From contig OZ316895.1 in the NCBI GenBank assembly GCA_973895155.1, forward strand, positions 18,228,001 to 18,292,000: a stretch of DNA of 64,000 nt. Reading direction: 5' to 3'. A model generated the notes under the pieces. The model worked only from the letters and a program-made list of their open reading frames with translations, did no database searches and was not told the DNA's origin. The DNA comes from Marsupella aquatica. Taxonomy: Eukaryota; Marchantiophyta. Made by a program: the position numbers and the translations under genes. Positions 21,237-31,702 of this stretch are shown piece after piece; within the stretch, counting starts at the first letter, position 1; each line of letters opens with the position of its first letter.

Positions 21237-22493
21237 ATGGGGCAAGCAGTTGTAGAGTCTTCTTGGATTCTGGACACGGACAGAATTAGGAGGATTTTGG
21301 CACATGATCTTGAATATTATAAACCCATCATAGACGAAGCAAATTATGCCAAATTTGAGAAGACTCAGAAAGGGACCCAAAAAGGTTCTTGGTTTACTAA
21401 GAAGATGCCAATGGAGGCCTTGGTCTATATCCTGTGTGAGAATAAGATCAAGTCCTACTCGCAGCAGTTCTAGGTGATGAAGACCCAGGCAAGCAATTCC
21501 GGTGCACCGTGGTCTGTCGAAGAGACCAGTCTTTGTCACAATCAGATGATGAAGGAAGCAACTAAGGAGTGGACTGTGAAAACTCCAAAGCTCACTTCCT
21601 TGCTGAGCCCAAAGTTTGAAGATTTCATGGACACTTGTGCCGAAATGTATAGTTTTACTGATCGGCTGAAATGCGAGAAGGTCCCTGATGCCGTATTCTA
21701 CACGATGGATAGAGCTCGCTTGTTCACTGCCAATTTGGCATTAGATCCAAAGCTGCAAAGTACACTTCTCGTTGCTCATTGTACTCCCAACTTACGGAAA
21801 TAGTTTTTTCATCCCTTTGGCATTTCTGATGACCCCGTCAAGCAGTGGTGTCACACCTGGCATGTTTGGAATACAATTGAGGGGATAGCCACTGCTCTCT
21901 TAGATGCGTCTTTGAACAAAGTTATGGCTTCATGTACAGAACAACGTCTTTCAACACTGGTCGGAGAGGTCATGACATTTGAGAAGTTGAGGGAAGTGAT
22001 TTTAGAGGATTTTAGAAAGTACGGTGATTCCATAAGGGCCAAGTTCTTCAACAACATTTGGGAATCCAAGTACGCTGATAAGGAGGATTTGAGTGATGTC
22101 AACCGCAAGATAGCAAAGAGATATTTGTATCAATATTACATGAAAATGGAGAGGAGTGACCCTTCCTATTTTTGGGCCTATCCTAGTGCCTTCCAAAAGT
22201 GGGCCGTTGTAATTTTGAGGTCTAAAGCGTCTGGGGACTTTCTTGGGTACTCGATGTACCCAGCCGAAGGGAAGTTTCCCCCAAGAAAGATGACAAACTG
22301 GGAGGTTTTGCACTGTCCATGGTATCTTGACACGGACAAGTGGAGTTCCCCATTTGATGATACGGAGAAGGATGCTTTCCAGAAGTTATCGAAGAATATA
22401 GTTCCAAGAAATATTTTGTCGGAGATGAAGCAAGCGACCAATGAAGAGATAGATCGATCGGCCATAGAGCTACAAAGAATTTGCGAGACCTGA
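21237..22493 (+). pseudogene. Host-like gene copy 1, second exon, with in-frame stops
   Basis: An intron-like stretch ends in TTTCACAG at about 21235. One frame then runs to 22493, broken only by TAG at 21471-21473 and 21801-21803. The product of about 415 residues is rich in Trp, Tyr and charged residues, for example KQWCHTWHVWNTIEG and QKWAVVILRS. It contains no motif I can name and no membrane segment. The even composition and the length of the frame suggest a real globular protein that decayed recently. It probably continues the DGNHRL protein. The function is unknown. Confidence 0.45.
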
Positions 22494-22679
22494 GTCATCC
22501 AAGTTGCAAGGAGTCGGAAACCCAAAGCGAAAGCCAAGCAAGAAACAACCCCAAGTGGATCTCATAAAGAGACCCGAAAGAGTGACTTCCTATGTTTGTT
22601 TGTCTATTTCTGCCTAGTTGTCAAAGCTTAATGTTGGCTAGCGCCCGGTGCTATTATTAACCACAATTTTGTTTGTTAG

Positions 22680-22828
22680 CAGGGTCTCAAAAATCAGACG
22701 CGGGGTTGGTTTCTGGTAATACTGGAACTGCAACACCAGAGCCCTCTCGTGAAATTAGTGTCAAGGGATGAGGAGCCGCCTAAAGGGTCGGCAACGCCTG
22801 AGGATGTGAGTGTTCCACCCGTGGATAA
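22680..22828 (+). pseudogene. Host-like gene copy 1, possible third exon, cut by LINE3
   Basis: A typical intron end (TTTGTTTGTTAGCAG) precedes about 30 in-frame codons rich in Ser/Thr/Pro. After a one-base shift a further EEPPKGSATPEDVS-like stretch follows. Near 22828 the sequence becomes LINE3 on the opposite strand. Confidence 0.3.
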
Positions 22829-23126
22829 CAAGAATAGTGCGTCCTATGAAAGAAAGAAAACGGGTGGCCCAAGCAGAAAGTCAAGAACTAATCTTGTCAA
22901 GACAGAAGGTGTGGAGTTGCGAGGAAGAAAGGTCCCATCCCATAGGCGCACCAAGGTATCTCTGAATTTCCCCTTTCCCGCTGATCTTGCAACCAGTGTT
23001 AACCAGCCATTCCAGAATCTCCTCCAACGCAAGTGGAATGACAGTAGACTTACGTAAGTTGAGCCGAGCACAAGATGCAAGTTCGTAACAAGCAATTGCT
23101 TCCGTGACCTTATTGAAATCTTCTTC
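22829..23126 (-). pseudogene. LINE3 ORF2 fragment, downstream half of the RT interruption
   Basis: Read on the minus strand this encodes the part of a LINE reverse transcriptase just after the ADD motif: EEDFNKVTEAIACYE, LNLRKSTVIPLA, NTGCKIS and YLGAP, in the order seen in LINE1 at 24950-25190. One TGA interrupts it. It is the continuation of the LINE3 fragment that stops at 43774; the two were separated by insertion of LINE1. The left end at about 22829 lies inside the RT thumb, so the LINE3 3' end is missing. Confidence 0.75.
23110..23126. repeat. Target-site duplication of LINE1, left copy
   Basis: TTATTGAAATCTTCTTC (17 bp) recurs exactly at 43774-43790 on the other side of LINE1. Collapsing the two copies rebuilds a continuous LINE3 reverse transcriptase frame. 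Confidence 0.88.
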
Positions 23127-23162
23127 CTTGGAATGGTAGCCATAAATAAATCATTTCAGTTC

Positions 23163-23184
23163 CCCCGTGAAAAGCCCCACGGGG
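23163..23184 (-). other. Hairpin close to the LINE1 3' end
   Basis: CCCCGTG (23163-23169) and CACGGGG (23178-23184) can form a 7-bp GC-rich stem with an 8-base loop, about 36 bp from the element's 3' end. Some LINE families use a 3' stem-loop for recognition by their own RT; whether this one does is inference. Confidence 0.4.
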
Positions 23185-23505
23185 AGGGCGCACAAACAGA
23201 CCAGGTTTCCCGGGAGGTAGCCAAGAAAGAACAAAGGGCCAAACCTCAAAAAACCAACCCAAATCCACCTAAGGCAAGGAATTACTCTCCCCGGAGACAC
23301 CTACCAGCAACCCAAACCCACACCACACAAACTCACAACCAGCTTGAGGGCATCAGTGCCCCCAGAACCAAACATCCATTGGTCTCAACGTTCAAACATC
23401 ACCGCAAAATCAAAGTCACCCAGCGGAAGTGAAACTGATCCCCCCGCTGCCAAGCCAGCTCCTTCAAAGCCCATCGATACATGATTTGGCGCGCAGTAGG
23501 CGAGT

Positions 23506-26500
23506 TCACTTCTTGCCCGGGGGGCAACGCCGACCAGCAACGAATAAGTTTTCCACTACCTCTGACAGTACAAGTCCCAGGTCAAACACACGTCTCCCCC
23601 CCGTCTGAAACATGTGAGTGTTTCTCCCAATCCAGAGCCTCCAGAGAATCTGGTGCAAGACAAAAAGTTGCGCCACTCGGATCGGCTCCCTCCCACAGGC
23701 TACATCTAAAAGGGCCATCAGCCCTTGTCCAATTGGCATATCCAGCGCACTCAACGAGGTCAAACAGAGACGCCAGCAACAGACAGCATGTGCACATTGG
23801 AAAAAAAGGTGAGGGATGGTTTCCAGCCGTTCGCTGCACAACTTGCAGTCACCATTGCTCACCTCTAATCTAAGTGCACGGGCCCCAGTGAACAAGCCTC
23901 CCACAATGATCCTCCATATAAAGGTCTTGCCTCTGGTTGGTAAATCCGATCTCCACAGTCTGGACCAGCTCTCATTCCATCCTCTCTCCTCTCGGGTAAG
24001 AGACCAGATCCTATTCAGGCGTTCGTGATTTGAGGTCTTGGGCCGCAAGAAGTCATACACTCTGCAGTTCTGAATTCTGAAATCCTTCAATGGTTCAGGT
24101 CTATCTGTCCACCTCCACTGTTTGGCATACAGGAAGTACTCTGACCGGCAATGTGAAGCACTCCATATACTTTCCAAGAACTTCCGTGCAAGCAATCGAT
24201 GCTCTGCAGAGAATCCACGCATGTTGCTCCATCTAAGCGGGAGGTCCTTCCAACATCCTTCCTCCGCCGACCAACCATCACCAATCGATCTCATTCCCAG
24301 CCGGCCACAGATCGTTGCAATGTCCATAATGGCCGAATTAGGAAGAGAATGAAAGCCCACCATACATCTGAGTGTGTCAGTGATGCTCCACCGGGCAGGC
24401 GGCCCCCCCCGGCCAGGCTCAAAGGATAGATGGGCTCTCACTAGCTCCCAGCATCGCCAGAGACCCGTAGTGTAGGGGAGCCCACTAAAGGAACGAGGTG
24501 TACATAAAAGCAACTGGTCCTGGAAGGAGTATCCATTTCTCCTAATAACCTTGTAGTTCATCCACCCCAACAATCCCAGATTGGCCGCCAACATCTTGGA
24601 CCATTCCAGTTCTGGCGAGTTCAGTGCCTTAGTGAACCATTGAGAGAGCAGGGCATCAGAGTGGCTGCGGAAATCCCGAAATCCCAATCCCCCCTCCACT
24701 CGTGGCAGTGCCATCCTGTCCCAAGCCACCAACGAGACCTTCTTCCCTCCTGAGTCATTGTATCCCCATAGAAACTCTCTACTGAGAGCAATAAGCTTCT
24801 TGGCTAGACCAGCAGACGCCTTGCAATACATATCATGGTAGATCGGAATAGCAAGCAGCACCTGTTTAACTAGTAATGATCGGCCAGTAAAGGAAAGCAA
24901 CTTGTTGGACCAAACAGCAAGCCTGGCACAAATTTTGTCGAGGCAGAATTTGTGCAGTTGCTCCGTGCTCAAGCCCACCCCAAATGGTGCACCAAGATAT
25001 TTTTGCATCTCCCCCCTTTGACTGATATGGCAGCCCGTGTTATTCAGCCAAACAGGGACCTCCTCCATAGCCAATGGAATCACAACTGATTTCTTCAAAT
25101 TCAGTCGAGCACCGCTAGCCTTCTCATAACAGTCCAGAGCAGTTGTTGCTTCCTCAAAAGCATTCTCAGTTGCAGGGATAAACATCCCCACATCATCCGC
25201 AAACAACCTGTAGCAAATAGTGAGATCAAGCGAGATCTGCAAGCCACACAGTCTACCCGCTGCTAGCTCTGCATCAAGAAAATCCATAAGTGGCTGCGTG
25301 GAGATAACAAACAGCAACGGTGATAAAGGGCAGCCCTGTCTTACCCCACGCTTGAGCTCAAACGTGTTAGATAGTAAACCATTCACCAAGGCACGTGAAG
25401 ATGCCTGCGCCAACAACGCTCTAACCAGTGAGATGAAACGTCCGCTTATCCCTAACAACTGCATACATTCCCATATATATTCATGCGACACACGGTCAAA
25501 AGCCTTCTCAAAGTCTAATTTCAGAAACAGTGCCTCTCGTCTCCTTTTGTGAACCCAATCACAGGCAAGCCAAGCAAGGGAAATATTTTCTAAGATGTGG
25601 CGTCCAGGGATAAATCCAGTTTGTTGCGGACTGATTATCAGGTGTAGGATTGGTTTTAATCGCAAGGCGAGGATCTTGGCAATTAGCTTGTATATCGTAT
25701 TTAGCATTGTCAATGGGCACCAGTCACTTAACAAACGTTTGTTCGGTTTCTTGGGTATGAATTTAACAATTCCTTCACAAATATCAGCATCGAGGGCACC
25801 CGTAAGCCAAAATTCCTGTATCATATCCACTAAATCCTGACCAATAAAACCCCAACATGCTCTATAAACCTCTGTTGTCATACCGTCAGGCCCGGGTGTT
25901 TTGTCATTGGGCAAGAGCCACAGCACATCCTTCACCTCCTGGAATGTCGGGAGCTTCTCCATCTTTGAAATGTCCTCCCTTGAAAGGGAAAACCTTGTGT
26001 TGCTGAGCAGTCTATCACGAGCCAAACGTCTCTCTTCTGCCTCCGCTTCGGAAAAAGACTCAGGTGAGTACAATGTTTCACAAAACTCTTCAACCTCCTT
26101 CAGAATCAATCCCGAGTCAGAGATCGAACTCACATCCACCCTGCTCAAGGAAGACATAGCCTCCCTGGATCTCTTGGCTTTCACTGTGGCAAAGAAAAAT
26201 TTAGTCGATTCATCTCCTTCCCCCAACCACTTAACTCTGGCTAGCCTGCGTCCTCTGTGAGCTTCCTCCAATTCTGAAGCATGCAGCGTGTCCTCAACAT
26301 CCATGAAATCAGCAATGTCCTCCTCCGATTGATTTTCTAGAATGGCCATCTTAAGTGTCCTCAGTTGAGCTCTCTGAAAAGCCAACTCCACCTCCGTCGT
26401 CCTTGGCTTGGCTTGTATCTCCTTAAGTGCTTGTCTCAGTCTCCAACTTCCATTAGTAAATCGATTACGCGGGTCCACACAGTTCTCTCTTCCCACTCTC

Positions 26501-27336
26501 CAGGCTTCTTCGAGTAGTAGCATGTCCTCTCTTTTCCAAAGCACAGCCGAGTTGGCCATAAACAGTCTCACTTTCCCTCGCTCCACATTCTCAGTCAATC
26601 CTGCAATCCTCACATTCAGCAGGATCGGGTCGTGATCAGAAAGAGCCGATCCCCCATCGTGAATGAGTTCCACCTCGCTCAGCCATCCACCCATTTCACT
26701 TACATAAATCCTGTCAAGTCTGGACTATAGCATCACTCCATTACGCTTCCTCCTCCATGTGAAATGCGGGCCAGCCGCTCCACCTCTAAGGTCCCACGCA
26801 TCTGTCAGGTTCAATCTCATCTTCAAAAATCTCCAGAACTCAGCCTCCCTACCTCGGATTAGTGGAGACGGTCCCGTTGAGTCATTTCTGCGTTCCGTCA
26901 TGTTGAAGTCTCCACACAACAGCCAATCATTGTGCGGCAGCGTCATCTTTAAATCATGCCATAGAAGTGACCTTAATCTAGCTGAATTGGGAGCGTAAAT
27001 GCAAGCAATCCCAAACGTCACATCTTCCTTCGCGACCATGGCCCATACTGCCCTTCCTAAATCCAGTGCTCCCGAGCAAACCACCTTCAACTCAGGGTGT
27101 ACCAGTAATGCAGTTCCTCCCCTACCCTCGTCAGGTTCTGAGGAAAAGTGTTGATACGAGGGGAGAATAGCCCTCAACGCCAAATCAAGCCAAAATTGAT
27201 CAGCTTTTACCTCTTGTAAAGCCAACAGCGCCAATGGCACCTTCAGTGATCTTACCCAATTTTTAACAACATGCTTGCGGTTGGGCTCACACAGTCCGCA
27301 AACATTCCATGACGCCACTCTAATTATTCCATCCAT
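23506..27336 (-). pseudogene. LINE1 ORF2: endonuclease, reverse transcriptase and zinc-binding tail
   Basis: About 1,276 codons in one frame, with a single TAG at 26725-26727 that is one C-to-T change from CAG. Domains in order: APE-type endonuclease (residues ~1-230: ASWNVCGL, LQEVKAD, GDFNMTE); reverse transcriptase (~430-780: DKTPGPDG, LDFEKAFDRVSHEYI, RQGCPLSPLLF, and FADDVGMF with the catalytic Asp pair); and a C-terminal zf-RVT-like region (~1110-1200: FIWRIIVGGL, CKLCSERLETIPHLFFQC). Together these nick target DNA and prime reverse transcription from the LINE RNA. The start follows ORF1 by 56 bp. The single stop suggests a recently active copy. Confidence 0.9.
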
Positions 27337-27392
27337 CCTCCCACTGTGCCCTTGTTAGTGCATAGCACAGCCACACACCTCCTCTGTCTCTC

Positions 27393-27829
27393 TCAGATCC
27401 TGGTGCGTCCACCCGGAGACCACCCTGTCAGCTCTCGGCCTATAGGTCCACTCATGTATCCACTGATTGATCCAGCGGGAGATACCCGCATGGGAGAGGC
27501 AAGATCAACCATCCCAACGCAGAGGGGAGCACTCCCCAGGCCCACAGTTGAATTTACTCTCCCTCCTTGGATGTCGCACCGCTGCCCGTCGTCCCTCTCC
27601 AGGCCTTCCGCTCCGCCTGCATCAGACATAACACCTCGTGAGAATCTTAGTGATCTTTGCTTCTTGGCCTCTCCTTTGGCCTTCTCGGTCTTTTCAGAAG
27701 GCGGTGTGCGAAGCTCCTGTTTGCGGGCTCTAGCCTTGAATTTACTGTGTGAGATATAAGCCTCGTATTCCGACATCTCAGCATCAGATTCCGCATGAAA
27801 TGAGAAGGTCTCATCGTTCCCAGCACACG
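27393..27829 (-). pseudogene. LINE1 ORF1, C-terminal part
   Basis: Codons downstream of the Z insertion, in the same frame as the N-terminal part at 41044-42699 once Z and one ACACG copy are removed. Includes an acidic SDAEMSEYEAY stretch and a basic patch (KARARKQELR), and ends 56 bp before ORF2. LINE3 ORF1 ends with a matching EMSEYEEYISKSQLKKERARK-like region, which confirms the assignment. Confidence 0.85.
27825..27829. repeat. Target-site duplication ACACG, left of element Z
   Basis: ACACG at 27825-27829 matches 41044-41048 after the 3' LTR. Confidence 0.93.
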
Positions 27830-29221
27830 TGTGGTATGGGTGTCCCTGCAATTTTTTCTGGAAACTTGTTTATTTTTAGCATATCACAAGATTTACTTAC
27901 ACTTTAGACACCTTCCGGCCAACATTTACTTGTTCTGGACACTTATAGAAATATTTGACATCTCCGGCTTTCCTGACGATTCCTAGTGTACTTTGCCCGA
28001 CGCTGTGACCAGCGCCCGTTTCTTTTACTCAAGACGCTGCGGAAGCGTCCAACCTCCTCATGACGCTTTTGGCAGTGCCCGACCGCCACCAAGACTCTAT
28101 GAGGATTTCGACCGACGCTGTGGAAAGCGTCAGCTTCAACACACGACGCTGTGAGCAGCGTCCACCCTAGTATTGACGCTGTGAGCAGTGTGAGCAGCGT
28201 CCGTTGGTTTTACTTAAGACGCTTCTAGCAGCGTCCAGATTCTCCCGACGCTTCTAGCAGCGTCCGCTCAACACTTAGTTTTTGAAGTAGATTACTAGTA
28301 AAGTAGTATTCTACCACCCTTGTTGAAGTACTTATGCTGTGCTTCTCCCTTGTTTAGTTTTAAGCTTGGAAAGGCACGACTGTTCTTACCTCCTCCATTT
28401 TAGGATTCCAGCACTTATAAGACAGAGTAGAATGCTCATTTGAAGTAGAGAGAAATAGAGTTAATACTGTATTCAGAATTGAGTCTTCTGAATAGTTTTC
28501 TCCTCCTTCCATTGTAACAAGGCATGCTGTGAGTGTTTTGTATGGAAGTAAAGCTATATTGATTGAAGTTAAGATTGAATTCAAGAGATTCCTGTGGTGA
28601 TTGAATTCAGTTGCAGATTTCTGAAACTCGTATTGAATTCACTGCTAGGCTTGCTTGCAGAGTCGGGATTCGCTAGCCAATTCAAGAATAGTTAATGATA
28701 AATGAGAAGTAAATTCTGATTCTCAGAGTAGTTAGTACTGTTGCTTTGATTCTGGAATATGGTTTAGAGTTTGACTGAATTGCGTATCGCTGATGTCAAA
28801 CCATGTTGACGGCATTTTAAATCATATCATTCATTTGCAATCAGAAAGCTTCTGCTTCATCAGATTGAGAATTCCATTATCATTAACCTTTGTGTTTTGA
28901 AGAGTGAGATGGATGAATTATGAGATAGATTTCATGTCTATACTGAGCCCAAATCCTTTCTGAAGGAGTGGCAGTAGCAGCTTGTAGTCTCTAAATCCTT
29001 ACTCATTTCTTCTCTAATTCATAAATCAGAAGTTCAGTTACTTTGTTGTTTGTTTATTCGATTTTTTTTTATTGAGAAGTGAAGTCAACATAGAGCTCAA
29101 GACTCTAAATCACTCGGAGTGATAAAAGTTATACAATTCATTCTGAAATCTGTTCTTAAAGGGATCGAAACCCTGGTTTTAGGTGAGGAGAGTCACTTTT
29201 GATACTTAGCACTATACGACA
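27830..29221 (+). repeat. 5' LTR of element Z
   Basis: 1392 bp, TGTGGTATGG to ACGACA. Holds eight copies of a GACGCT..AGCGTC hairpin between 28001 and 28265. Identical by eye to 39652-41043. Confidence 0.95.
28001..28265 (+). repeat. Cluster of eight GACGCT..AGCGTCC hairpins in the 5' LTR
   Basis: Copies start at 28001, 28035, 28064, 28114, 28145, 28175, 28218 and 28247. The core is (G)GACGCT, 5-7 bases, AGCGTC(C), which is an inverted repeat; the loop varies (GTGAGC, TCTAGC, GCGGA). Copy 28175 has an internal GTGAGCAGT duplication. Matching copies lie in the 3' LTR at 39823-40087. Confidence 0.85.
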
Positions 29222-29227
29222 TCTTTT

Positions 29228-29245
29228 TGGCGCCGCTGCCGGGGA
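29228..29245 (+). other. Primer-binding site of element Z
   Basis: TGGCGCCGCTGCCGGGGA begins six bases after the 5' LTR. It closely resembles the TGGCGCCGTTGCCGGGGA type known from Athila elements. Confidence 0.85.
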
Positions 29246-30439
29246 ACGAATTTAAGATTGAATTGACGTACAGGCAGTGTATGCCAGAAGGAGCTAGACG
29301 GGAGAGGAATTCACGTTCTACTATAATTGTGAAGATGCGTCATCACTCCAGTTAAAAAGATGAAGAGCTTCCATTTCGAGGTGATGCCGTACTCTATCCA
29401 AAGCGCCCCGGAAGCTCTCTTAAGAGTATTGGAAAAATTTGTGGTGCCAAACTTAAGAGAAGAAACCGCCCTCCCACCAGAAAAGGCCTCACAGAGAGGA
29501 GCTGTTGCTCGTCAAGTTGCTTTGGAGATAGTCGAAGACACCAAAGACACTTTGAGTGACAAGTGAAGTTATTCTAACGTTGCTCGGGACGTATGATTTG
29601 TAAAATTGTCCAACCATCCTGGTTCGTGTGACCGATGCCACCTATCCGATCTTTGGGAACATTAAGAATTAGGAATTTGAGGAATCGTTATGTTAATTCT
29701 TGGGTTCTGAGCCTGAGAGGGAGGAATGGCATACATTGGTTAACTATCACCTGGTGGGAAGATGAAAGTTTGCATTTAGTAATATTAAGGCTGAATGGTA
29801 GGATCACACAGGAGTGATATTTAGTCATTTCCATTCGGGAGTTAGCGGAAAGAATCATGCACCAGGAATTGCGTAGAAGATTAGGAAGGAGTTAGACGTC
29901 TGATTAGTAGGATGGCCTAGTGTAGCGTACCATGTGGTAAAGAAATTTCAGGGTGAAGGAAGTCGGAGATTATGGGGAACGCCCGGTTCCAGTAATCGCC
30001 ACCGTAAAGGAGATAAGGAAGGACGCCGCGAAGAGCGTCCAATGCGATTCGTCCCAGAAGATTCCGCAAGTCAGGACGCTTCGAGTAGCGTCCGATCCCA
30101 GTGGACGCTGTGAGCAGCGTCCGGTGGAATCTGTGACGAACCAACGTGCGCGACGCTTCTGGTGTGCCTTTCCGCGTCTCAACCTGAAGGACGCACCAGA
30201 GAAAACGAGGTTTTAGAATCTCGGCTGGTCACTGAAGGGAAGTATTAGCTACGGGATAGCAAGGGGGAGGAATCATGCAAGGGATGTTGAACGACGCTAC
30301 GGGAAGTCACTTTGAGGAAGCAGGTTCATATCTCCCGGAGTGGGGTGATAACGTCGCACCTAAATGGTGACTCCTTGCATAAAGACTCCTGAGGAGCGGG
30401 TCTGGTGTCTCAAAATCACCCGTGCTTGGAGAATGAGGG
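29246..30439 (+). other. Leader of element Z
   Basis: About 1.2 kb between the primer site and gag. It contains three more well-formed hairpins of the LTR type, at 30021-30040, 30074-30093 and 30103-30122, plus partial ones near 30150 and 30291. A 68-codon frame at 29360-29566 contains FEVMPYSIQSAP, faintly like a gypsy RT motif, but is too short to call a gene. The leader probably carries the packaging signal; that is inference. Confidence 0.6.
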
Positions 30440-31702
30440 ATGTCTGAGGGAGATCCACCGAATAAAAGAAAACCTACCAAGACCTCCAGTAATTCGGATG
30501 CTGCAAAATTAGTAGTGACCCCTCGCACATTGTTACCCGAATTCCAGTCACCAGGAGCACCTGCACCGGGTAGTGTGTGGAAACAAGTGGGATCTATTCA
30601 AGAGGCAAGTGGCTCTTTGGAAAGGCCCACGTCGACCCGACCCCTGTTTGTAAATCTTCGTTCAGGTCCAAAACTTATTGGTTCTCAAAAGACCAAGCTC
30701 CGCCAGCAGACAGTACGTTCGGTGAACCAAATTGACTCTGGTGTGGATAGTACCACTGAGAGGGCCTTATCTCATACCGAAGGAAGAAATTTGGGTTTGC
30801 CCGAGAATACAGTTGCAGAATCGCTGGCCCAAGATAATTCTGTCGATCTTTCACAATTGGATAATCCAGAACCACTGAGTGAAGCCGGTGGTTCGTCTTC
30901 TAGTGAGACAAGCAGCAGTTCAGGCTTGGGCAGCCCAAACCCATTTGCTACCCGATCAGCTCTTCCTTTCGTTACCCTCCTAGCTCCAACCACGATGGCT
31001 CGAAATAATGTGAGGTACGACCGGTTCTTCGGTACTTCCAAGGAGGATGCAGAGGTGTATTTGAAAGAATTTGAAGCTGCAGCTGCATCCAATGGACAGA
31101 GTCAAGACGCTGAAAAAGCCAATCTGTTTGGTGGTCTAATGAAAAAGGGTGCTCAGAAATGGTATGACCGTTTTCCGGACAAGCAGGATTGGGGGAAATT
31201 GAAGGCTGCTTTCTTGGCCAAATATAAAGAAGAAGGAGCAGCTGCGCGTGCCTTTGCCCGAATCTCACATCTGCACATGAAGAAACATGGGTCTGTGAGG
31301 AAATATGCCGACAAATTATTGGATTTGGTAGATCAATATAATCCAGCTACCTCGAAATCTACTATCAAGGACTGGTTTATTAACGGTTTACCCTCCAGGA
31401 TTGCTCGTTACGTGAGACGAGAAGGTGGCACCACTTTGGAAGAAGTACAAGAGGCAGCCCAGAAGTACGTAGACTCGGAGATTTCAGAGAGAAAACGAGT
31501 TAAGAAGGACCTGAAGAAAGACAAAAGAAAGAAGAAGAAAACGTCCAGGTCTAAATCTGACTCGGAGACGGAATCAAGTGAAAGTAGCACTAGTGAGGAG
31601 GACGAGAGTACAAATTCGAGCACTAGTGATAGTTCAAGCTCAAGTTCCGACTCAGAATCCGTTGCTCCTAAAAAAAAAGAAATCCTCTGTAAAAGGGAAT
31701 AA
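30440..31702 (+). CDS. gag: Gag (capsid part) of element Z
   Basis: 420 codons from the ATG at 30440. A Ser/Pro-rich N-terminus (~1-180) is followed by a retrotransposon gag capsid domain (~190-330) with YDRFFGTSKEDAEVYLKEF, QKWYDRF and DWFINGLPSRIARYVR. A basic Lys-rich segment (~355-375) and a Ser/Glu/Asp-rich tail come next. It forms the virus-like particle in the cytoplasm. The frame ends in TAA shortly after an A9 run at 31670-31678. The zinc knuckles lie in the next frame (+1), so making the Gag-Pro product needs a frame change in the overlap, most simply at the A run. Confidence 0.92.
   Translation: MSEGDPPNKRKPTKTSSNSDAAKLVVTPRTLLPEFQSPGAPAPGSVWKQVGSIQEASGSLERPTSTRPLFVNLRSGPKLIGSQKTKLRQQTVRSVNQIDSGVDSTTERALSHTEGRNLGLPENTVAESLAQDNSVDLSQLDNPEPLSEAGGSSSSETSSSSGLGSPNPFATRSALPFVTLLAPTTMARNNVRYDRFFGTSKEDAEVYLKEFEAAAASNGQSQDAEKANLFGGLMKKGAQKWYDRFPDKQDWGKLKAAFLAKYKEEGAAARAFARISHLHMKKHGSVRKYADKLLDLVDQYNPATSKSTIKDWFINGLPSRIARYVRREGGTTLEEVQEAAQKYVDSEISERKRVKKDLKKDKRKKKKTSRSKSDSETESSESSTSEEDESTNSSTSDSSSSSSDSESVAPKKKEILCKRE
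31670..31678 (+). promoter_or_regulatory. A9 run at the gag/protease frame change
   Basis: Nine adenines follow CCT and precede GAAATC. Gag reads CCT AAA AAA AAA GAA; the protease frame is +1 relative to gag. One A fewer would make gag and protease a single frame. It could be a polymerase or ribosome slippage site, or a simple length error in this copy or in the assembly. Confidence 0.5.

Noticed and set aside
21237-22493. Alternative genetic code reading TAG as Gln
   Set aside because: Only a few TAG sites, all in decayed copies; intact frames nearby end normally with TAG, TAA or TGA, and C-to-T decay explains the pattern.
22749-23057. Plus-strand 102-codon frame as an exon of the host-like gene
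   Set aside because: From about 22829 the minus strand encodes a clear LINE reverse transcriptase segment (LNLRKSTVIPLA, YLGAP), so most of the plus-strand frame is a shadow.
28001-28265. CRISPR array or simple satellite in the Z LTR
   Set aside because: Units are imperfect hairpins at irregular spacing inside an LTR, with no regular spacers.
29360-29566. 68-codon gene in the Z leader with an RT-like FEVMPYSIQSAP motif
   Set aside because: Too short and isolated; the resemblance is to a few residues only, so it may be chance or a small relic.
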